From the NCBI RefSeq assembly GCF_964340395.1, contig NC_135559.1, positions 22,920,964-22,982,963 on the forward strand: 62,000 nucleotides of DNA. Direction: 5' to 3'. The notes under the pieces were generated by a model. That model worked only from the letters and a program-made list of their open reading frames with translations, searched no databases and was not told the origin of the DNA. Made by a program: the position numbers and the translations under genes. This document shows, in pieces, positions 1-12,047 of the stretch. The stretch comes from Glandiceps talaboti (Eukaryota; Hemichordata; Enteropneusta; Spengelidae). Each line of letters starts with the position of its first letter. Position 1 is the first letter of the stretch.

Positions 1-17
1 ACTACCTGACCCAAGAG
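1..17 (+). CDS. TRIP12: TRIP12 exon (3' end only, cut by window edge)
   Basis: The first 17 bases end in GAG followed by the donor GTAAGAGT. Read in the frame required by the next exon they give L-P-D-P-R plus a split glycine codon. This matches the position of the L-S-N-P-K-G stretch just before SQEG in vertebrate TRIP12. The evidence is short, but frame, donor and residues agree. Confidence 0.72.
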
Positions 18-3000
18 GTAAGAGTCAATGACAGGAATCTTCTAATTCATTATATATCTAATATGCCTGTATGACTTGGTATTGTAGACGTGGAGTTGCA
101 TTGTGTAGTCAGTGTGAAATCAGACATGACGTACCAATACTGGTATTGTAGAAGTGGAGTTGCATTGTGTAGTCAGTCTGAAATCAGACATGACGTACCG
201 ATACTGGTATTGTAGAAGTGGAGTTGCATTGTGTAGTCAGTGTGAAATCAGACATGACGTACCAATACTGGTATTGTAGAAGTGGAGTTGCATTGTGTAG
301 TCAGTCTGAAATCAGACATGACGTACCGATACTGGTATTGTAGAAGTGGAGTTGCATTGTGTAGTCAGTGTGAAATCAGACATGACATACCAATACTGGT
401 ATTGTAGAAGTGGAGTTGCATTGTGTAGTCAGTCTGAAATCAGACATGACGTACCGATACTGGTATCGTAGAAGTGGAGTTGCATTGTGTAGTCAGTGTG
501 AAATCAGACATGACATACCGATACTGGTATTGTAGAAGTGGAGTTGCATTGTGTAGTCAGTGTGAAATCAGACATGACATACCGATACTGGTATTGTAGA
601 AGTGGAGTTGCATTGTGTAGTCAGTGTGAAATCAGACATGACATACCGATACTGGTATCGTGGAAGTGGAGTTGCATTGTGTAGTCAGTGTGAAATCAGA
701 CATGACATACCGATACTGGTATTGTAGAAGTGGAGTTGCATTGTGTAGTCAGTGTGAAATCAGACATGACATACCGATACTGGTATTGTAGAAGTGGAGT
801 TGCATTGTGTAGTCAGTGTGAAATCAGACATGACATACCGATACTGGTATTGTGGAAGTGGAGTTGCATTGTGTAGTCAGTGTGAAATCAGACATGACAT
901 ACCGATACTGGTATCGTGGAAGTGGAGTTGCATTGTGTAGTCAGTGTGAAATCAGACATGACATACCGATACTGGTATTGTAGAAGTGGAGTTGCATTGT
1001 GTAGTCAGTGTGAAATCAGACATGACGTACCGATACTGGTATTGTAGAAGTGGAGTTGCATTGTGTAGTCAGTGTGAAATCAGACATGACATACCGATAC
1101 TGGTATTGTGGAAGTGGAGTTGCATTGTGTAGTCAGAGTGTGAAATCAGACATGACATACCGATACTGGTATTGTAGAAGTGGAGTTGCATTGTGTAGTC
1201 AGTGTGAAATCAGACATGACATACCGATACTGGTATCGTGGAAGTGGAGTTGCATTGTGTAGTCAGTGTGAAATCAGACATGACATACCGATACTGGTAT
1301 TGTAGAAGTGGAGTTGCATTGTGTAGTCAGTGTGAAATCAGACATGACGTACCAATACTGGTATTGTAGAAGTGGAGTTGCATTGTGTAGTCAGTGTGAA
1401 ATCAGACATGACATACCGATACTGGTATTGTGGAAGTGGAGTTGCATTGTGTAGTCAGTGTGAAATCAGACATGACATACCGATACTGGTATTGTAGAAG
1501 TGGAGTTGCATTGTGTAGTCAGTGTGAAATCAGACATGACATACCGATACTGGTATCGTGGAAGTGGAGTTGCATTGTGTAGTCAGTGTGAAATCAGACA
1601 TGACATACCGATACTGGTATTGTAGAAGTGGAGTTGCATTGTGTAGTCAGTGTGAAATCAGACATGACGTACCAATACTGGTATTGTAGAAGTGGAGTTG
1701 CATTGTGTAGTCAGTGTGAAATCAGACATGACATACCGATACTGGTATTGTGGAAGTGGAGTTGCATTGTGTAGTCAGTGTGAAATCAGACATGACATAC
1801 CGATACTGGTATTGTAGAAGTGGAGTTGCATTGTGTAGTCAGTGTGAAATCAGACATGACATACCGATACTGGTATCGTGGAAGTGGAGTTGCATTGTGT
1901 AGTCAGTGTGAAATCAGACATGACATACCGATACTGGTATTGTAGAAGTGGAGTTGCATTGTGTAGTCAGTGTGAAATCAGACATGATGTACCGATACTG
2001 GTATTGTAGAAGTGGAGTTGCATTGTGTAGTCAGTGTGAAATCAGACATGACATACCGATACTGGTATTTTAGAAGTGGAGTTGCATTGTGTAGTCAGTG
2101 TGAAATCAGACATGACATACCGATACTGGTATCGTGGAAGTGGAGTTGCATTGTGTAGTCAGTGTGAAATCAGACATGACGTACCGATACTGGTATTGTA
2201 GAAGTGGAGTTGCATTGTGTAGTCAGTGTGAAATCAGACATGATGTACCGATACTGGTATTGTAGAAGTGGAGTTGCATTGTGTAGTCAGTGTGAAATCA
2301 GACATGATGTACCAATACTGGTATTGTGGAAGTGGAGTTGCATTGTGTAGTCAGTGTGAAATCAGACATGACGTACCGATACTGGTATTGTAGAAGTGGA
2401 GTTGCATTGTGTAGTCAGTGTGAAATCAGACATGACATACCGATACTGGTATTGTAGAAGTGGAGTTGCATTGTGTAGTCAGTGTGAAATTAGACATGAC
2501 ATACCGATACTGGTATTGTAGAAGTGGAGTTGCATTGTGTAGTCAGTGTGAAATCAGACATGACATACCGATACTGGTATTGTAGAAGTGGAGTTGCATT
2601 GTGTAGTCAGTGTGAAATTAGACATGACATACCGATACTGGTATTGTAGAAGTGGAGTTGCATTGTGTAGTCAGTGTGAAATCAGACATGACGTACCAAT
2701 ACTGGTGGTGGGGAGTACGTTAACAGTATAATAGAAATATTGTCAAAATCATATATAGATATTAAATCACCCAATAGTTTTCTTTGCTCCTCAGTGAAAA
2801 TATGAGAGACCTATGGAGCCTTGTGACTATGAATTGCTAGACATTGTATAGTTATGTTTATTAAATAAGGTAAATTTATACAATGTATAATTTTGTTTAT
2901 TCTAACAGGAAGCCAGGAAGGAGTCATGTACATTCATACACCAACAGGTCTTTTCCCCTCACCTCTAGCAAAAAGTCCAAAAGTTGGTCACTTAGCAAAA

Positions 3001-6000
3001 GTCAAGAACAAATTTAAGTTTATTGGCAGATTTGTGGCGAAAGCTCTGATGGATTCAAGAATGGTAAATACTAAGTTTTATTATAACCACATATAACTGA
3101 TCAGTAAGACCTCAGTCAGTTTCTATACAACCACATATAACTGATTAGTAAGACCTCAGTCAGTTTCTATACAACCACATATAACTGATTAGTAAGACCT
3201 CAGTCAGTTTCTATACAACCACATATAACTGATCAGTAAGACCTCAGTCAGTTTCTATACAACCACATATAACTGATCAGTAAGACCTCAATCAGTTTCT
3301 ATACAGCCACATATAACTGATCAGTAAGACCTCAGTCAGTTTCTATACAGCCACATATAACTGATCAGTAAGACCTCAGTCAGTTTCTATACAGCCACAT
3401 ATAACTGATCAGTAAGACCTCAGTCAGTTTCTATACAGCCACATATAACTGATCAGTAAGACCTCAGTCAGTTTCTATACAACCACATATAACTGATCAG
3501 TAAGACTTCAATCAGTTTCTATACAGCCACATATAACTGATCAGTAAGACCTCAGTCAGTTTCTATACAACCACATATAACTGATCAGCAAGACCTCAGT
3601 CAGTTTCTATACAACCACATATAACTGATAAGTAAGACCTCAGTCAGTTTCTATACAACCACATATAACTGATCAGCAAGACCTCAGTCAGTTTCTATAC
3701 AACCACATATAACTGATAAGTAAGACCTCAGTCAGTTTCTATACAGACACATATAACTGATCAGTAAGACCTCAGTCAGTTTCTATACAACCACATATAA
3801 CTGATCAGTAAGACCTCAGTCAGTTTCTATACAACCACATATAACTGATCAGTAAGACCTCAGTCAGTTTCTATACAACCACATATAACTGATCAGTAAG
3901 ACCTCAGTCAGTTTCTATACAGCCACATATAACTGATCAGTAAGACCTCAGTCAGTTTCTATACAACCACATATAACTGATCAGCAAGACCTCAGTCAGT
4001 TTCTATACAACCACATATAACTGATAAGTAAGACCTCAGTCAGTTTCTATACAACCACATATAACTGATCAGCAAGACCTCAGTCAGTTTCTATACAACC
4101 ACATATAACTGATAAGTAAGACCTCAGTCAGTTTCTATACAACCACATATAACTGATCAGTAAGACCTCAGTCAGTTTCTATACAACCACATATAACTGA
4201 TCAGCAAGACCTCAGTCAGTTTCTATACAACCACATATAACTGATCAGTAAGACCTCAGTCAGTTTCTATACAACCACATATAACTGATCAGTAAGACCT
4301 CAGTCAGTTTCTATACAACCACATATAACTGATCAGTAAGACCTCAGTCAGTTTCTATACAACCACATATAACTGATCAGTAAGACCTCAGTCAGTTTCT
4401 ATACAACCACATATAACTGATCAGTAAGACCTCAGTCAGTTTCTATACAACCACATATAACTGATCAGTAAGACCTCAGTCAGTTTCTATACAACCACAT
4501 ATAACTGATCAGTAAGACCTCAGTCAGTTTCTATACAACCACATATAACTGATCAGTAAGACCTCAGTCAGTTTCTATACAATCACATATAACTGATCAG
4601 CAAGGTACGGAGATCTCAGTCAATTTCTAACCTTGTAAGCATAATATATAACAACACTTTATAGGGCAGCCACCTTGATAGAATAGCCACCTTCATAGAA
4701 TAGCCACCTTCATAGAATAACCACCTTCACTCTTATGAGGCAGCCACCTTGATGGGACAGTCACCTTGATAGATATTGTGTCCTGGGTGGTTACTATACA
4801 CAGGCTTGACTACATTATGTCTCCTGGGTGGTTACTTTACACAGGTTTGACTACATTATGTCTCCTGGGTGGTTACTATACACAGGCTTGACTACATTAT
4901 GTCTCCTGGGTGATTACTATACACAGGTTTGACTACATTATATCTCCTGGGTGGTTACTATACACAGTTCTGACTATATTTAATATTTCAGATTGATATT
5001 CCATGGAGCGTTCCATTTTATAAATGGATGTTAAGTGAACAGTCAACCCTTGGTGCCTCAGATTTACAGTATGTGGATGGTTTTATTGCCAAGTCCTACA
5101 AAGAATTAAAGGATATATTAAGGCAAAAGAAGAGACTAGAACAAGACCAATCACATGTGAGTATAAAAACTAACAGACCAATCACATGTGAGTATAACAA
5201 CTAACAGACCAATCACATGTGAGTATAACAACTAACAGACCAATCACATGCGAGTATAAAATGTAACAGACCAATCACAAAATATTCCCCAAAATAAGTT
5301 GTTACAAATGCCAAACTTGGTATATTACATGTTACAGATACCAAGCATACAGCTGTATAATTAGATGTTTTTTCACCAATATTTATCTTAGTCCTGCGTA
5401 AGAAAATACAAGTGACCTAAGGGGCCTTTGTCACTACTCATATCCAGTGACTCTTAGTGACAACCCTTTGGCTAGTGTATTTTCAGGCTGAATGAAGAAA
5501 AATATTGGAGAATAACATGATTATACCAGTGCCAGTAATAACAAAGATAAATCAGGGAAAGTAATGGCAATTTTGAACGTTTTGACTCATATTTCAGACA
5601 CAGCAGAGTCAGTGATGTAGACATGCGTTGCCATGACACATGACCAAAGTATATATTCCATATATTTGGCTCCACTTGGTTTGTGCATGGTATAATTTAG
5701 TACATTCTTTGTTACAGACACCAGCTAGCCTACAGTTAGCACTAGACAGCCTTACTATGGATGGATGCTCAGTGGAAGACTTGGGTCTGGATTTTACATT
5801 ACCAGGTTATCCAAATATAGAACTGAAAAAAGGTGGTCAAGATATCGCAGTCACAATACACAATCTTGAAGAGTACCTACAGGTATGTTGTCAGCAGTTT
5901 ACTGATACTGTACATCGTTATACATAACAGTTTACTGATACTGTACATCATTATACATAACAGTTTACTGATACTGTACATCATTATACATAACAGTTTA

Positions 6001-9000
6001 CTGATACTGTACATCGTTATACATAACAGTTTACTGATACTGTACATCGTTATACATAACAGTTTCCTGGTACTGTACATCGTTATACATAACAGTTTAC
6101 TGATACTGTACATCATTATACATAACAGTTTACTGATACTGTACATCATTATACATAACAGTTTACTGATACTGTACATTGTTATACATAACAGTTTACT
6201 GATACTGTACATCGTTATACATAACAGTTTACTGATACTGTACATCGTTATACATAACAGTTTACTGATACTGTACATCGTTAAACATAACAGTTTCCTG
6301 GTACTGTACATCGTTATACATAACAGTTTACTGATACTGTACATCATTATACATAACAGTTTACTGATACTGTACATCATTATACATAACAGTTTACTGA
6401 TACTGTACATCGTTATACATAACAGTTTACTGATACTGTACATCGTTATACATAACAGTTTACTGATACTGTACATTGTTATACATAACAGTTTACTGAT
6501 ACTGTACATCATTATACATAACAGTTTCCTGATACTGTACATCGTTATACATAACAGTTTACTGATACTGTACATCATTATACATAACAGTTTACTGATA
6601 CTGTACATTGTTATACATAACAGTTTACTGATACTGTACATCGTTATACATAACAGTTTACTGATACTGTACATCATTATACATAACAGTTTACTGATAC
6701 TGTACATCGTTATACATAACAGTTTACTGATACTGTACATCGTTATACATAACAGTTTCCTGATACTGTACATTGTTATACATAACAGTTTACTGATACT
6801 GTACATCGTTATACATAACAGTTTCCTGATACTGTACATCATTATACATAACAGTTTACTGATACTGTACATCATTATACATAACAGTTTACTGATACTG
6901 TACATCATTATACATAACAGTTTCCTGATACTGTACATCATTATACATAACAGTTTCCTGATACTGTACATCATTATACATAACAGTTTAATGATACTGT
7001 ACATCATTATACATAACAGTTTCCTGATACTGTACATCGTTATACATAACAGTTTACTGATACTGTACATCATTATACATAACAGTTTACTGATACTGTA
7101 CATCGTTATACATAACAGTTTACTGATACTGTACATCGTTATACATAACAGTTTCCTGATACTGTACATCATTATACATAACAGTTTACTGATACTGTAC
7201 ATTGTTATACATAACAGTTTACTGATACTGTACATCGTTATACATAACAGTTTCCTGATACTGTACATCATTATACATAACAGTTTACTGATACTGTACA
7301 TCGTTATACATAACAGTTTACTGATACTGTACATCGTTATACATAACAGTTTACTGATACTGTACATCGTTATACATAACAGTTTACTGATACTGTACAT
7401 CATTATACATAACAGTTTACTGATACTGTACATCGTTATACATAACAGTTTACTGATACTGTACATCGTTATACATAACAGTTTACTGATACTGTACATC
7501 GTTATACATAACAGTTTCCTGATACTGTACATCATTATACATAACAGTTTACTGATACTGTACATCGTTATACATAACAGTTTACTGATACTGTACATCA
7601 TTATACATAACAGTTTCCTGATACTGTACATTGTTATACATAACAGTTTACTGATACTGTACATCGTTATACATAACAGTTTACTGATACTGTACATCAT
7701 TATACATAACAGTTTCCTGATACTGTACATCATTATACATAACAGTTTACTGATACTGTACATCATTATACATAACAGTTTACTGATACTGTACATCATT
7801 ATACATAACAGTTTACTGATACTGTACATCATTATACATAACAGTTTACTGATACTGTACATCATTATACATAACAGTTTACTGATACTGTACATCGTTA
7901 TACATAACAGTTTACTGATACTGTACATTGTTATACATAACAGTTTACTGATACTGTACATCATTATACATAACAGTTTACTGATACTGTACATCATTAT
8001 ACATAACAGTTTACTGATACTGTACATCATTATACATAACTGTTTACTGATACTGTACATCGTTATACATAACAGTTTACTGATACTGTACATCATTATA
8101 CATAACAGTTTACTGATACTGTACATCGTTATACATAACAGTTTACTGATACTGTACATTGTTATACATAACAGTTTACTGATACTGTACATCATTATAC
8201 ATAACAGTTTACTGATACTGTACATCATTATACATAACAGTTTACTGATACTGTACATCGTTATACATAACAGTTTACTGATACTGTACATCGTTATACA
8301 TAACAGTTTACTGATACTGTACATCGTTATACATAACAGTTTACTGATACTGTACATCGTTATACATAACAGTTTACTGATACTGTACATCGTTATACAT
8401 AACAGTTTACTGATACTGTACATCGTTATACATAACAGTTTACTGATACTGTACATCGTTATACATAACAGTTTACTGATACTGTACATCATTATACATA
8501 ACAGTTTACTGATACTGTACATTGTTATACATAACAGTTTACTGATACTGTACATTGTTATACATAACAGTTTACTGATACTGTACATCGTTATACATAA
8601 CAGTTTACTGATACTGTACATCGTTATACATAACAGTTTACTGATACTGTACATTGTTATACATAACAGTTTACTGATACTGTACATTGTTATACATAAC
8701 AGTTTCCTGATACTGTACATCGTTATACATAACAGTTTACTGATACTGTACATTGTTATACATAACAGTTTACTGATACTGTACATCGTTATACATAACA
8801 GTTTACTGATACTGTACATCATTATACATAACAGTTTACTGATACTGTACATCGTTATACATAACAGTTTACTGATACTGTACATTGTTATACATAACAG
8901 TTTACTGATACTGTACATCGTTATACATAACAGTTTCCTGATACTGTACATCATTATACATTATATTATAGCATTACCAATTCCAGTGAATTTTGTGACG

Positions 9001-10561
9001 TCATCGCTGTACATTATTACTGATAATGTACGCCGTTATTGGGCATCGCGGCCCCGGAACGAGCATAACAATACAAGCTTATGTACGTACGTGTGTCGCT
9101 AGGATTAGTATTCAGCTTCCGGGCCGAACATGGCAGACGATGTTCAGCGCTGTGTATATTATACGTTGTTTTGCGTTTCTCGGTCTACAAATTCACTGGA
9201 ATTGGCAAAACTATAAAATAATAACAATAATGTATGCCCTCCCAGTCCATAATGGACTCAAGCAAACTTTGCACTCCATAATGGGCTCGGCTGTCGCCTC
9301 GTCCATTATGTCGTTCAAAGTTTGCTTTCATCCATTATGGGCTGGGAGGGCGTACATTATTGTTTAATTATAGTAATTCTTATCTTATATGATAAATATT
9401 TATATAAGTTATAGTAGTTTAAGGAGATGTTGTGCCTAGTAAACATACACTACTATACCCAATCTGATTAAAATCTGATGTGGTGAAAGCAGCTAGATGT
9501 CTTTATTTACCTCTTATTTCCATTGTTTTGCATCATTTATTTTCTATTGGGTGATAGCCACCTTCCCATATCTGACCCTGTGTAATAGAAAATCTCGTTT
9601 GAATCTCAAGGATCTTGAAAGGTTTCTTCAACTAATCAACACATTTCATTCAAAGTCGTTTGGAGAGACGGTGCTGCCACGATGGATAGCGTCGATCTTC
9701 CGTGTGTACGTTTGCTTGTATGTTTTTTCAATTTCTTGAGCTGCCAACGTAGCACTCAACCTGATTGGCTACTCAAAATATATATTACATATATTACACA
9801 CAGTCAGATGTTGGAAGGTGGTGATCACCCGGAACAAAACAAACAACATAAAATGATGGAAATAGAGGTAAATAAAGACATCTAGCCGCTTTCACCACAT
9901 CAGATTTACATATATTACAGACTGAAGTATAGTTTGTTCATCATCTTGTTTTCAGGAGAGTTGTTATTGTATCATTTTACCCATAGAGTTAACATCACAA
10001 GTAGTAATACTAATAAAAAGGAACATTGTGTTCATATTTGTAGGCATTGGTTAAAATTACCTTACTGGAAGGTGTATCTCGGCAGTGTGCAGCTTTTCGG
10101 GAGGGTTTTGAGTCAGTGTTTCCAATATCAATTCTCAAGTGTTTTTATGCAGAAGAGGTGAGTAACAACTCTGTTCAAATGCTGAAAATAACTAAAGATC
10201 ACACGCTATACTTTATGTACCAGAGAGTGAGATAAACATAAGTAATAATAATAATAGAACCATGCCACATGAGTTCCATTGTGAGGTGAGTGCTCAGGGT
10301 TATTAGCACTCATGCTTGCAGTGTTTTCTTGCTACACTTGTGGAAGTACGGCCACAGAGAACTCATGCCCCGAGTACACCACACTTGCACTCATGCCCCG
10401 AGTACACCACACTTGCACTCATGTGTCATGGGTTCTGTTATGTTATGGCTTGAAAATGTGAGTTAAAATATGCATATGTGTGTGTGTGCGTGTGCGCGTG
10501 CGTGTGCGTGTGTGCGCGCTTGCATGTGTGTGTGTCTGTGTGTGTGTCTGTGTCTGTATGA

Positions 10562-10599
<38 letters not shown>

Positions 10600-11995
10600 C
10601 TGTCTCAGAGAAAGAAAGCTGTCAATGACTCAATTCACATAAGTAGAAGGACATGATACACAACTAGTAGAAATCAAAAGTACACTGTGTGTAGCCAATA
10701 TTTACTTTTTATACTAGCTTAGTGATCCAGATTATCCAATTCAACAGTTTATCCTGAAGAAGGCAACAGTCATGTCAAAACATAGACATGAAAACAGTAA
10801 GCTGGTCAGTGGTTGTACATCAACAAACATATATACTGTAACTACTGTAAACACTAATTAAGGGCAGGTATTAAATTTAGAGAATTACATGGACTGCAAA
10901 AAGTTGCGAAATTAAACCCCCGTTCACAATAAAGCCAGGACGTAAGGGCAGCTACCGGGTCACGTTGCATCACCTCTAAGTAAAGTTATTGCACATGCGC
11001 AAACAAATCTTCCAATCAATGCACATGCAGTTATACACAGAGAACAGTTTGTATTAGAAATAAGAGCTTGAATATTTTGAAACCTTTTGGGTTGTTTCTT
11101 CATACTATTATCAAAGATTTTATGCAACACAAATAGAAAACATGAATTTAAACACACCTATGCAACATGTATTCCCACTCATGTAATACACACATACAGG
11201 ATAATACTGTACATACAACAAACACAATCAACTGACAGGGGACTTAAGTTTATCTTTTGATCTATGCACTGTATAACGTTTTTGATAATCAATCATCATT
11301 AAAAAATAGACAACTACATTTCTTTCTGGACTAACATATGATTAAAAAATGAAATCAAATGTCGTTAAATAAAAACAACAGGAATAAATTGAAGAGTAAT
11401 ACTGCACAGTTCATCAAAGGCAACACGGTAAATAAAACGACATACTGATAATGTTCTGTGTGACAGTTTTCAATCAAATATATAGTCAGCTTATGGGAAA
11501 CAGGACAGAATACCAGACTCCCTAAATCTGCTACACAACAGTTCTTTACGATGAGACAATTCTTGAACTGCTGACACTAACCACTTAGCATGGATTGGCT
11601 TCAGGTACAAGAGTTTCATATCAAATATCATGTCGCTTTCCTCTGTCAAAGATGCACACACTTTGTCGGGGTGCCACTTCTGAAACTCTTCAGTAGGTCC
11701 TTGAAATATTGTAGGTGTTTGAAGTTGCACCTTGTACCTGTGTGCTGGGGTACAGCAATGTTGAGATAAAGAGATTAACTCTGGACAAAGACAAAGAGTG
11801 GATTAATTATCTGTTTCTCCTTGTAATGACACCTCCATACTTCATGATCAATACTATTTTCCTTTTCTTTTTAAGATGGATCAGTTGTTGTGTGGTACTA
11901 GTAGTGAACCATGGGATATGAAAACTCTTATGGAATGCTGTAGACCAGACCATGGTTATAACCATGATAGGTAGGTATGCACGCACACACACGTG

Positions 11996-12047
<52 letters not shown>

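Noticed and set aside
5833-9102. Open frame of 1089 codons on the + strand and of 1025 codons on the - strand
   Set aside because: Both are read-through of the 33-bp intronic array; the products are repeats of 11 residues with no domain, and the region lies between two proven TRIP12 splice sites.
10754-10790. Possible hammerhead ribozyme core (CTGAAGA ... AAAAC) in TRIP12 intron 5, of the kind found with Penelope-like elements
   Set aside because: The required GAAA is AAAA here and I could not find a convincing stem II or stems I and III, so the similarity is too weak.
10735-10802. A possible extra TRIP12 exon (TTAG followed by an open stretch)
   Set aside because: The conserved HECT sequence runs straight from the exon ending FYAEE to the one starting MDQLLC, with no room for extra residues, and the candidate donor is poor.
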